The translations under genes were made by a program, and so were the position numbers. Below, one piece after another: positions 35,793 to 43,355 of a stretch of 64,000 nucleotides of DNA (the first letter of the stretch is position 1; every line of letters starts with the position of its first letter). Below the pieces are notes generated by a model. It was not told the DNA's origin. It was given only the letters and a program-made list of their open reading frames with translations, and searched no databases. Source of the stretch: Fuerstiella sp. (GTDB taxonomy: Bacteria; Planctomycetota; Planctomycetia; Planctomycetales; Planctomycetaceae); NCBI GenBank assembly GCA_029245955.1, contig JAQWOH010000008.1, forward strand, positions 124,001 to 188,000, written 5' to 3'.

Positions 35793-37196
35793 TCAATTCC
35801 GGCCGTCCGGCTTGATTCGATGTAGCTGTTTTCTCAGTTCATCAACGTCCGGTTGCCCGGATTTGAGGATGTTGACGTTCTCATCAGGGTCAGCAGCGTG
35901 ATCATAAAGCATCGCAGATGTCTGCATTCCTGCCGCATCTGAGTATTCAGTAAATCGAAATCCTTCGGTTCGAATCGTATCCCCATTCTGGAAACGCCCG
36001 ATCGCTGCCGTTTTCCATTTTATCTGCGGGTCATTCATCAATCCGGCAAAGCTGTGCCCCTGCAGATGGTCCGGGAATTTCAGCCCGGCAAGTTCACAAA
36101 GTGTCGGATACACGTCGATGGATTCCACAAGTCCCGATCGACGCTGACCGCTTCTCATTCCGGGAGCGCGCACGATCAACGGAATCTGCATCGACGTCTC
36201 GTAGCAACTGTGTTTGCACCAGAGACTGTGCTCACCCAGGTTCCAGCCGTGGTCGCCCCACAGGACAACGACTGTGTTTTCGGAAAGATCCAGCTGGTCG
36301 AGTTCGTCAAGCAGCCTGCCAATCTGAGCGTCAGTGTAGCTGACACAGGCGTAGTAACCGTGGATCAGATTGCGCGCCGTCTCATTAGAAACCGGTCCTC
36401 GGGCGGGGATGCCGGCGTACGAACGAAGCTCACCGGAATTGTGGATAGATTCCTTCGGTGCATGTGCGGGGACGTGGTAATTGTCGGGAAGTTTAATCTG
36501 ATCATGAGAGTACAACTGCCAGTATTTTTCAGGAGCGATGAATGGCAGATGCGGTTTAAAGAAACCGACTGCCATAAAGAACGGCTTCCCTCTGCCTTTT
36601 AAGCTGCGAAGCTCTTCGACGGCGCGTTCCGCCAGCAAGCCATCGGCGTAGGCGTTGTCCGGCACGTCAGCAGATTCCCAGGCAGGTCCCCGCTTTTTCT
36701 TCCTCCGCTGCTGCCCCTCCTGATGCAATTTTTGGTTTTCCGAAAGGCGATACCATTGTGTTTTCGAAGGTCGCCATGCCGGTTCGGACCAGCCGACAGC
36801 ATTGTCGGACTCGTGATGAAAGACCTTGCCCAGCGAAATCGTTCGATAGCCGTTGTTGCGAAAATGTGTATTGAACGTCGTAATGCCTGGCGCGTCTTTG
36901 TCGGCCTTCGTCAGATAGTTAACAAACCGGTTTCGTGAAGGTCGCAACCCGGTCATTAAACTGGCACGTGACGCCCCGCACGTCGGTACCATGCAATAGG
37001 CACGTTCGAACAAGACACCCGACGCTGCCAGCCGGTCGATGTTGGGTGAATGAATGTGGCGTCGGCCGTAACAGGCGAGTTCCGGTCGCAGGTCATCAAC
37101 GGCAATGAACAACACATTGGGACGATCGGGTTCCGTCGCGCTCACGCAGGGTAAAAAAAACGTGACTGTCATTAATAGTCGCATCATATTCGTCAA
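35793..37196 (-). CDS. Sulfatase, iduronate-2-sulfatase-like
   Basis: 467 aa with a signal peptide (1-20) followed by RPNVLFIAVDDLRPELACYG, the start signature of iduronate-2-sulfatase-type enzymes. The formylglycine site is CGASRASLMTG (Cys73; C-x-A-S-R variant), with Arg retained. Later motifs GFFKPHLPF and LWGDHGWNLGEHSLWCKH are characteristic of the same subgroup. It removes sulfate from a polymeric substrate in the periplasm. A formylglycine-generating enzyme must be encoded elsewhere. The metallophosphoesterase lies immediately downstream. Confidence 0.92.
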   Translation of the reverse strand: MTNMMRLLMTVTFFLPCVSATEPDRPNVLFIAVDDLRPELACYGRRHIHSPNIDRLAASGVLFERAYCMVPTCGASRASLMTGLRPSRNRFVNYLTKADKDAPGITTFNTHFRNNGYRTISLGKVFHHESDNAVGWSEPAWRPSKTQWYRLSENQKLHQEGQQRRKKKRGPAWESADVPDNAYADGLLAERAVEELRSLKGRGKPFFMAVGFFKPHLPFIAPEKYWQLYSHDQIKLPDNYHVPAHAPKESIHNSGELRSYAGIPARGPVSNETARNLIHGYYACVSYTDAQIGRLLDELDQLDLSENTVVVLWGDHGWNLGEHSLWCKHSCYETSMQIPLIVRAPGMRSGQRRSGLVESIDVYPTLCELAGLKFPDHLQGHSFAGLMNDPQIKWKTAAIGRFQNGDTIRTEGFRFTEYSDAAGMQTSAMLYDHAADPDENVNILKSGQPDVDELRKQLHRIKPDGRN

Positions 37197-37550
37197 TCGT
37201 CGTATTGCCGCAACCCGTTAACTGACAGTTGTTCACAAAACCAGTTCTGCGGACCCGCGTGTGTACAGCACGTGATGTAAGTTTGCGCGAATCAATGTTG
37301 TTGAAATGTACATTCACGGGCCGCAGGTTGGGAAGTGAATCGGGCAACCAAGATGTACATGGGCTGCTGCCACGCGTTCCGGCAGTCCGACCGCAGGATG
37401 GAACCGTCGTCCTGCCGGGCAATCTGTCTCAACTCGGAACAAGAATTTCTGGCTGAGGAAGTGCCCGAATTCGAAACCACACATGTTGACCCAGGCTGTA
37501 ACTGCAATCCAAAGCCCACGATGCAGAATCCCTGCCATCGCCTGAACGGT
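37197..37550. other. Intergenic region
   Basis: 354 bp between the sulfatase start and the nitroreductase stop, both minus strand. It should contain the sulfatase promoter. No gene or clear repeat seen. Confidence 0.4.
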
Positions 37551-38168
37551 CTACGCATCAGACGACCAGACAACCTTTTCTTCAACGGACGAACGCGTTC
37601 CGGTCGGCCAGTCTGTGCCTGAGTATCCCACGTAGAACAAACCCAGAACGCGATCATTGCCACTGAGCCCAAGGTGTTGACGCAACTGTTCGCTGCAGAT
37701 TGCCGCTCCGGAAGACCAGTATCCCGCAACACCGATCGCGGTGGCAGTCAGGTGCAGATTCTGCACAGCGCACGCCACGGCCTCAATCTCTTCCACTTCG
37801 GGGATCTTTCCGGAGGCCTGTCGCTTCATCGCGATAACGATCAGGTGCGACGCTCGTTCAGCGTTGGAAACCAGCTTCGCTGCTTTAGCGGGCTTCAGCG
37901 ATTCCGGAGGAGTGACTTCGTGATAGATCCTCGCCAGTAATTTTCCCAACGTCAGTCTTGCAGCATCAGCAAATACAAAGAACCGCCACGGTTCGGTCAT
38001 GCCATGCGTCGGTGCCCAGTTGGCGTTGCTGAGCATTTGCCAGACGAAAGCGTCTTCGACGCGACGATCAGAAAAGTCAGCAGGCTTGATCGATCGCCGC
38101 GATTCAATCAGTTTCGTCACGACAGCAACAGGGGAAGCATGGGTATCTGCGGTATCTTCGTTCGGCAT
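37551..38168 (-). CDS. Nitroreductase family protein
   Basis: 205 aa, FMN-dependent nitroreductase fold. The N-terminal SRRS and the segment WAPTHGMTEPWRFFVF are typical FMN-binding elements; YWSSGAAIC and LGLFYVGYSG complete the core, close to the YdjA-like single-domain subgroup. It reduces nitro compounds or quinones using NAD(P)H in the cytoplasm. The start at 38168 (MPNEDTA) is selected because the upstream 74-residue extension is hydrophobic and noncharacteristic. It is divergent from the RRM gene. Confidence 0.87.
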   Translation of the reverse strand: MPNEDTADTHASPVAVVTKLIESRRSIKPADFSDRRVEDAFVWQMLSNANWAPTHGMTEPWRFFVFADAARLTLGKLLARIYHEVTPPESLKPAKAAKLVSNAERASHLIVIAMKRQASGKIPEVEEIEAVACAVQNLHLTATAIGVAGYWSSGAAICSEQLRQHLGLSGNDRVLGLFYVGYSGTDWPTGTRSSVEEKVVWSSDA

Positions 38169-38591
38169 TGATCTGGTGTTTCGTGTGGTACTGGAGTCAT
38201 TTCCGGTATGCGGAAAGTGTCGGAAAAGAAAATTCAAGAAAAAATCAGACTCATGGAGTAAGGGCGTACTCCGTATTGCCAAGCTGAGCGACAAATCGTA
38301 GATTAACAAACAAGCTGGCTCGACAAGAATTCCCTTTACGAATTCCGAGCCGATCTCCGTCTGCTTTCTGCTGCTGGTTCGTCGGCTCATCTTTGTGTTA
38401 CTCAGTATGACTGTTCATGACAGTCGTACTGTGAGTAATCCTCAAAGGACGAATTCAATCGGGGCAACCAGTTGGCTTTCTGGCATGGTCGATGGTCGAC
38501 TGGTTGTGTCAGAGGAATTGGTGTTTTACTGCTGCCGTCGTTGGGGGTAGTGCTTCTGTGTTTTTTGGGCTGTAAAGCTCGGGGTGAGTAG
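38169..38591. other. Divergent region and leader of the RRM gene
   Basis: 423 bp between the nitroreductase and RRM genes. It contains the long hairpin at 38398-38438 and a GGGGTGAG ribosome-binding site (38580-38587). The rest may be a 150-nt structured leader. No other gene seen. Confidence 0.5.
38398..38438 (+). promoter_or_regulatory. Long imperfect inverted repeat in the RRM leader
   Basis: A 17-nt arm (38398-38414) pairs with 38420-38438 around TCATG, broken only by one wobble and a 2-nt bulge. No T-run follows. It lies about 155 nt before the RRM start and may be an operator or an RNA structure for autoregulation. Confidence 0.6.
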
Positions 38592-38897
38592 ATGAGTAAG
38601 AATATTTTTGTTGGTAGCCTCGCATGGGGAACCACATCGGAAGGTCTTGAACAGGCCTTCGCGCAGTTCGGAACCGTGACCTCTGCAAAGGTCATCTCCG
38701 ATCGTGAAACCGGACGTTCGAAGGGATTCGGGTTCGTCGAAATGGACTCAGGCGGGGATGAAGCGATTGACGCGTTAAATGGATCGGATCTTGACGGACG
38801 TCAAATCGTGGTCAATGAAGCAAGACCACGCGAACCGCGTCGTGGCGGCGGAGGCGGCGGCGGTGGTTACGGCGGTGGAGGCGGAGGACGATATTAA
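38592..38897 (+). CDS. RNA-binding protein, RRM domain with glycine-rich tail
   Basis: 101 aa. One RNA-recognition motif: RNP2 IFVGSL (5-10) and RNP1 KGFGFVEM, followed by a C-terminal tail rich in Gly with Arg and Tyr (residues ~84-101). This is the architecture of cyanobacterial cold-inducible Rbp proteins and of eukaryotic glycine-rich RNA-binding proteins. It binds single-stranded RNA and is probably induced by cold or stress. GGGGTGAG gives a good ribosome site. A hairpin upstream and a terminator downstream suggest a monocistronic, regulated message. Confidence 0.95.
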   Translation: MSKNIFVGSLAWGTTSEGLEQAFAQFGTVTSAKVISDRETGRSKGFGFVEMDSGGDEAIDALNGSDLDGRQIVVNEARPREPRRGGGGGGGGYGGGGGGRY

Positions 38898-38941
38898 GAT
38901 CGATACCAGATGTCCCACGGTTTAACCCGTACGGAAGCGTG

Positions 38942-38971
38942 AGCGGCAAGGTCAAAACTTTGCCGCTTTCT
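38942..38971 (+). terminator. Intrinsic terminator of the RRM gene
   Basis: AGCGGCAA (38942-38949) and TTGCCGCT (38960-38967) form a perfect 8-bp stem followed by TTCTTTAT. It lies 45 bp after the RRM stop. Confidence 0.85.
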
Positions 38972-39056
38972 TTATGCGCACACAGTGACCGGCTGACCCT
39001 GATACGTCTTGATTCACGCGTCGGTCTTCCAGTCCTCATCGAATCGACACGAAGCC

Positions 39057-39950
39057 ATGACCTTGGAATTTGAAGATCCTGTCGTCGTCGCCCCGACACC
39101 AACACCATTTGATAATGACGACAGCATTGACTTTGACGCGCTGCAACAGAATATTGAACGCTGGATTCGGACGCCACTGTCGGGATTCGTTCTGAATTCA
39201 GAGAACGGCGAAGAAAGCTTCTTATCGGAAGATGAAAAGCTGCGAATAGTTCGATGTGTGAAACAGGTCTGTGGTGACAAAAGAATGGTCGTCGCAGGAA
39301 TCGACAGCCCTTCCCTGACCGACACTCTGCGGCTTGCGGAAGCCTTCACGGAGGCCGAAGCGGACTACATTCGGTTGCGCATTCCGCGTCTGACAGAAAA
39401 CGTAGCTGATTACCTGCACCACATCATCCCACGCTGCCCGCTGCCCGTCTACGTTATCAACCAGCCCGCTCCCGGTATGTTTCTCAGCAGCACAGCGCCC
39501 AGAAACATCACTGCCGAACTGATTGGTGATATTGCCACAATAGACAACGTCAAAGGGTACATTGCGTCTGCAGATTTACGCTTCGAAGCCCGGGTCCGAA
39601 CGCTTGTGCCGGCAGAAAAACAATTCTGGACAGGGAACGGAAGCCTGCTACTGGCCGGAGCCGCGATTGGCGCCGACGGCGCGTGTCTGATGCTGGGCAA
39701 TGTTGCCCCGCAGGAATGTATCGACATTCTTAAACTGACGTCGCAGGGCAACGTTGCCGCAGCGAAGACCATTCAGGATCGACTGCACGAAGCTGACTGG
39801 CAGATTCTGTCCCGCCGAGCTGCCGGACTGAAAGCTGCGCTGAATCTGCTGGGGTTCCACGCCGGGGCTCCTCGAGCGCCGGCATCCGAGTGCAGCTCTG
39901 ACGATATCGAAATCATTCGCCAGGCGATGGTCTGCGGGGAGCTGCTTTAA
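39057..39950 (+). CDS. Dihydrodipicolinate synthase/N-acetylneuraminate lyase family aldolase
   Basis: 297 aa TIM barrel of the DapA/NanA family. The Schiff-base Lys is Lys166 (IDNVKGYIAS). The threonine pair of DapA is replaced by SENGE (48-52), closer to 4-hydroxy-2-oxoglutarate aldolase (SNGE). The proton-relay Tyr of the usual LYN motif is Ile134 (YVINQP; a Tyr stands two residues earlier). It probably cleaves or forms a 2-keto acid aldol, substrate uncertain; lysine synthesis is unlikely. Start at 39057 matches the family; upstream residues lack similarity. Its stop overlaps that of the ABC permease on the opposite strand by 3 bp. Confidence 0.82.
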   Translation: MTLEFEDPVVVAPTPTPFDNDDSIDFDALQQNIERWIRTPLSGFVLNSENGEESFLSEDEKLRIVRCVKQVCGDKRMVVAGIDSPSLTDTLRLAEAFTEAEADYIRLRIPRLTENVADYLHHIIPRCPLPVYVINQPAPGMFLSSTAPRNITAELIGDIATIDNVKGYIASADLRFEARVRTLVPAEKQFWTGNGSLLLAGAAIGADGACLMLGNVAPQECIDILKLTSQGNVAAAKTIQDRLHEADWQILSRRAAGLKAALNLLGFHAGAPRAPASECSSDDIEIIRQAMVCGELL

Positions 39951-40768
39951 CGCACACCGCTCAGACTCATGCCAAAGAATCGTTTTAGAATCCATTCACC
40001 GATCAGGGTAATAGTCCCGAACATGGTGACACCCAGCAATGTGGAGACGCACACAGTCGCAAAAAGTTCGTCCATCGCGAGACCGGCCGCTTTTCTCTGG
40101 ATCATGGCTCCCAGTCCGGGCTGGCTGGTCCCGACAAAAAACTCTCCGACAATCGCTCCCACAACAGCCACGCCACCAGCGATCCGAATACCACTGACAA
40201 CGTAAGCAAGAGACGATGGCAGTCGCAGCTTCCATAATGTCTGCCACCAGGTCGCGGAGTGCAGTTTAAACAGTTCAAGGTGGCCTGCGTCAATCTGCAG
40301 CAGGCCGGTTGTTGTATTGGTGATGATCGGAAACAGGCTGATCACCAGTGAGACCAACGCAACACTGTGAAACCCACGGCCGAACGAAATCACGATAATG
40401 GGAGCGATGGCAATGACAGGCACGGTTTGCAGCAGGATGGCGTATGGATAAAACGTCCGTCGCACAATGGACGATTGAGAAAATGCGAATGCGGTCAGGA
40501 CGCCCAGCAGCGTGCTCGCGGCCAGGCCGATTAACGCCGCACAAGTTGTGCACCACGCTGCCTCAACCAGATCAACTCTTTCTTTTATAAGCGCGTGACC
40601 AACCTGCCATGGAGACGGCAGCACCAGCGGCGACACGCCCGTCACCCAAATGAACGCCTGCCATCCTGTAACAGCAGTCACAGCTACAGCAACGGGCGCA
40701 CCGATGCCAACAGCCATGTGACCGATGTGCAGTACGGGCCTGTCATTCAAACTTCCGTTCTCCTTCAT
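39947..40768 (-). CDS. ABC transporter permease, SsuC/TauC/ThiX type
   Basis: 273 aa, about six membrane helices and the BPD_transp_1 loop EFFVGTSQPGLGAMIQRKA, which contacts the ATPase. This subgroup imports small organic molecules such as sulfonates, nitrate, taurine or pyrimidine precursors. It follows the ATPase gene by 39 bp on the same strand. No substrate-binding protein (NMT1/THI5-type) lies within several genes, so the pair must borrow one encoded elsewhere. Confidence 0.88.
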   Translation of the reverse strand: MKENGSLNDRPVLHIGHMAVGIGAPVAVAVTAVTGWQAFIWVTGVSPLVLPSPWQVGHALIKERVDLVEAAWCTTCAALIGLAASTLLGVLTAFAFSQSSIVRRTFYPYAILLQTVPVIAIAPIIVISFGRGFHSVALVSLVISLFPIITNTTTGLLQIDAGHLELFKLHSATWWQTLWKLRLPSSLAYVVSGIRIAGGVAVVGAIVGEFFVGTSQPGLGAMIQRKAAGLAMDELFATVCVSTLLGVTMFGTITLIGEWILKRFFGMSLSGVR

Positions 40769-40807
40769 TGCTGTCGACCTGGATTTGCGGACGGCGACGA
40801 CGCAATA

Positions 40808-41608
40808 TCACACAACCTGATACAGAGCGTCGGTCACCTGGTTGACGATGCCCTGAAATTCCCGAGACCGGCGAACATCGCTGTCTCGTTCAGCCGGCAA
40901 TGCCACGGTAACGTCAGTGGTAATCTGAGCGGGCTTGTCGCCCAGAACCAGAACCCGATCACTCATTGCCACTGCCTCACGAATGTTGTGCGTCACCAGA
41001 ACCGAGGCTATTTTCTGTTCACAGTGAATGCGACGCACTTCATCCTGCAACTGAATTCGCAGAATGTCGTCCAACGCCGCGAACGGTTCGTCCATTAACA
41101 TGAGTTCCGGACGTGTAATCAGCGATCGTGCCAGTGACACTCTCATCTGCATGCCGCCTGATAACTGTGCCGGCCGCTTTCGAGTATCATCTTCCGAAAG
41201 CCCGACCAGCGACAGCAGGCCATGCACGTCCTGCTGACGACGACTTAGCCGCCCCCCCTGCAACTCGCAGGGTAACACAATATTCTGCATCGCTGTTCTC
41301 CAGGGAAGCAGAGTCGGCGACTGAAAAATGAACGCCAGTTCGCCGGCGTCTCGTTTCTGTTGCGGACTGTGACCGTCCAGAGAAACATGTCCCGCCGTCG
41401 GACTCAACAGGCCCGCAATGATCCGCAGCAATGTCGACTTGCCGGACCCGGATGAGCCCACGATGCTCACAAATGAACGGTTCCCCAGCGTCAGTCGGGG
41501 GATGTTCAGCAGAGCCTCGTGACTGCCGTTGAATGTGTGCGAAAGTGAAGTAATTTCTATGACCACGGGATGCCTGCTGATTCCGGTTAATGGCTGCTTC
41601 GAACACAA
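40808..41608 (-). CDS. ABC transporter ATP-binding protein, SsuB/TauB type
   Basis: 266 aa. Walker A GSSGSGKST, Q-loop FIFQSPTLLPWRT, signature LSGGMQMRVSLARSL, Walker B LMLMDEPFAALD and H-loop VLVTHNIREA are intact. It is the ATP-driven half of the importer formed with the permease just downstream. The likely start gives a short N-terminal extension before VIEITSLSHTF; a later start near residue 15 is possible. Confidence 0.93.
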   Translation of the reverse strand: MCSKQPLTGISRHPVVIEITSLSHTFNGSHEALLNIPRLTLGNRSFVSIVGSSGSGKSTLLRIIAGLLSPTAGHVSLDGHSPQQKRDAGELAFIFQSPTLLPWRTAMQNIVLPCELQGGRLSRRQQDVHGLLSLVGLSEDDTRKRPAQLSGGMQMRVSLARSLITRPELMLMDEPFAALDDILRIQLQDEVRRIHCEQKIASVLVTHNIREAVAMSDRVLVLGDKPAQITTDVTVALPAERDSDVRRSREFQGIVNQVTDALYQVV

Positions 41609-41730
41609 CGCCCCACCGTCGATTCAGGCTTCAGCAGCGGCCATCCACGACAAATTATCACATCATGCCACAACGTCGCGAATGATCGCGACATCCGGCA
41701 TCACGTCCCCATCCGTTGATCAGTTGGAAT

Positions 41731-42864
41731 TCACGAATTCAATGACTCTGCAGGGGGAAGTGTCATACTGGACGAATCGACAGTACAACAACGAATCACT
41801 GCAGCACATACGGTCAGACCAACTGCCGTCAGAAGCCAGTCGTATCGCCAATCGATTGAAGTAAACGACCAGCCATTGTAGCCGATCATCCACGCGGCAT
41901 CGTTCAGACCTCGCCAGAACAGAAGAAACACAGCCAATGCCACAAAAAACAGTGGGCTTAAACATATTCCGGCGACAGCCGGCTTCCTGACGCGATACGT
42001 GAGCGCGACAATTCCGGCAGCTAACAACACGAATAGTCCGATCATGCCGCACGCCTGCCAGCCGAGGAACGCACCAATCAGCAGGAAGCCCGCTCGTACA
42101 GCATCCAGTTGGGAGCGCCATCCTGCAACCGGCTGCAAAGCCACGGACTGCCACAGCAGCAATCGTCCGATGAAAGCACCCGCGAGAACTCCGACAACTC
42201 CATCGACAAATCCAACCAGGTGAATCGCCGTCCGGTACGGAGCCCCCGGGTTAACCAGCGGATCAATCCACCGAAAGCCGGTTGCGATCTGAGAAATGGA
42301 TTCCGGATAGGAATAGGCGGGCACAGGCCTGAGCTCCGGCCAGACAGTACCGAACACCAGGGCGGCACCGATTCCAAACCAACTCAGTTTTCGCTGAGAC
42401 GGATGCTGATCGTAGCCGATCATGCACGTTGCCAGTACCACGACCAGCAACAGGCAGTGGTACAGATAAAGCCCGGAAAGGTCCCATTTCGCAAACCAGA
42501 CAAGCCAGAAACCGGGATGAACGTGAAAATGGTCCGGGTGGCGCAAAGGCAGGTTCGCTGCCCCGGTCAGCAGTTCGCAAAACAGCAGCACCAGAAAAAT
42601 CAGACCACAGGTTGTCTCAATCAACGGATATCGAACGGGAATAGAAAGGCCGCAGTAGCGACATTTGCCTCGCAGCAGTAACCAACCGAAGATCGGAATA
42701 TTGTCCCTTGCGGCCAGCGGCGTCTCACACTGAGGACAGCGCGACTTCGGTTTTCCCAAAGACATGCCAGCCGGCAGACGGTAGATCACGACATTCAGAA
42801 AACTACCGAAGCAACTGCCCAGGATAAAAATCCATGCCGCGATCAGGCACTGCATACCCAGCAT
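41731..42864 (-). CDS. Prepilin peptidase (A24 family)
   Basis: 377 aa from 42864. The N-terminal domain has [13 protein letters not shown] and two CxxC pairs (Cys43/46 and Cys68/71) as in PilD-type enzymes. The peptidase part has multiple membrane segments; candidate catalytic aspartates are Asp152 (MIGYDQ) and Asp221 (GFVDGV). The second is in G-F-V-D rather than the usual G-x-G-D. The enzyme would cleave and methylate type IV pilin or DUF1559-type pseudopilin leaders. Upstream in-frame ATGs (to 43119) add about 85 residues with no family similarity. Some residues downstream of the core form an unusual extra membrane domain (~255-350). Confidence 0.83.
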   Translation of the reverse strand: MLGMQCLIAAWIFILGSCFGSFLNVVIYRLPAGMSLGKPKSRCPQCETPLAARDNIPIFGWLLLRGKCRYCGLSIPVRYPLIETTCGLIFLVLLFCELLTGAANLPLRHPDHFHVHPGFWLVWFAKWDLSGLYLYHCLLLVVVLATCMIGYDQHPSQRKLSWFGIGAALVFGTVWPELRPVPAYSYPESISQIATGFRWIDPLVNPGAPYRTAIHLVGFVDGVVGVLAGAFIGRLLLWQSVALQPVAGWRSQLDAVRAGFLLIGAFLGWQACGMIGLFVLLAAGIVALTYRVRKPAVAGICLSPLFFVALAVFLLFWRGLNDAAWMIGYNGWSFTSIDWRYDWLLTAVGLTVCAAVIRCCTVDSSSMTLPPAESLNS

Positions 42865-43355
42865 CGAATGATTCGTTTGCGTTTGCGGCAGGCCGACGGG
42901 TGTATACTGAGCAAATGCCGATACAGCTGCGGCGCGCGACGGCTCGTTTATCGTCGACAGGACGAGCAACACGCAGGCGGTGATCAAACTTTTCAGTAAC
43001 GGATTTTGCACAGAAGAATTCGCAAAAAAGAAACGTCGGATCCTGTCGTATGTACTTCGTACTCTCAGCAGCACCACGAAGCCATAGGCGACGACCGCGT
43101 CAGCGCGATGCCGACGCACACCACTGAATCCTCCGGCCTTTGAGGCTCTGCAAAACTACGGGCAAATACGACGACACACAACCACCTATTCAGCCACGTA
43201 TATGGCATTACGCTGATGCAGAGTGAAACGAGAACAACTTATCCTGGAACGTGCCTTGCGAGACAGAGACCTTCGTCGGAAAGTTGCACTTTCCCGCCAA
43301 CTCGACGAAGCTTTGCGGAATAACCGAATCTCTAATCACCCAATTGGTCCCAGCG
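42865..43355. other. Divergent intergenic region
   Basis: 491 bp between the prepilin peptidase and the esterase-PQQ gene. The minus-strand frame continues upstream of the peptidase to 43119 and a short part may be translated. Nothing else recognised. Confidence 0.35.
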
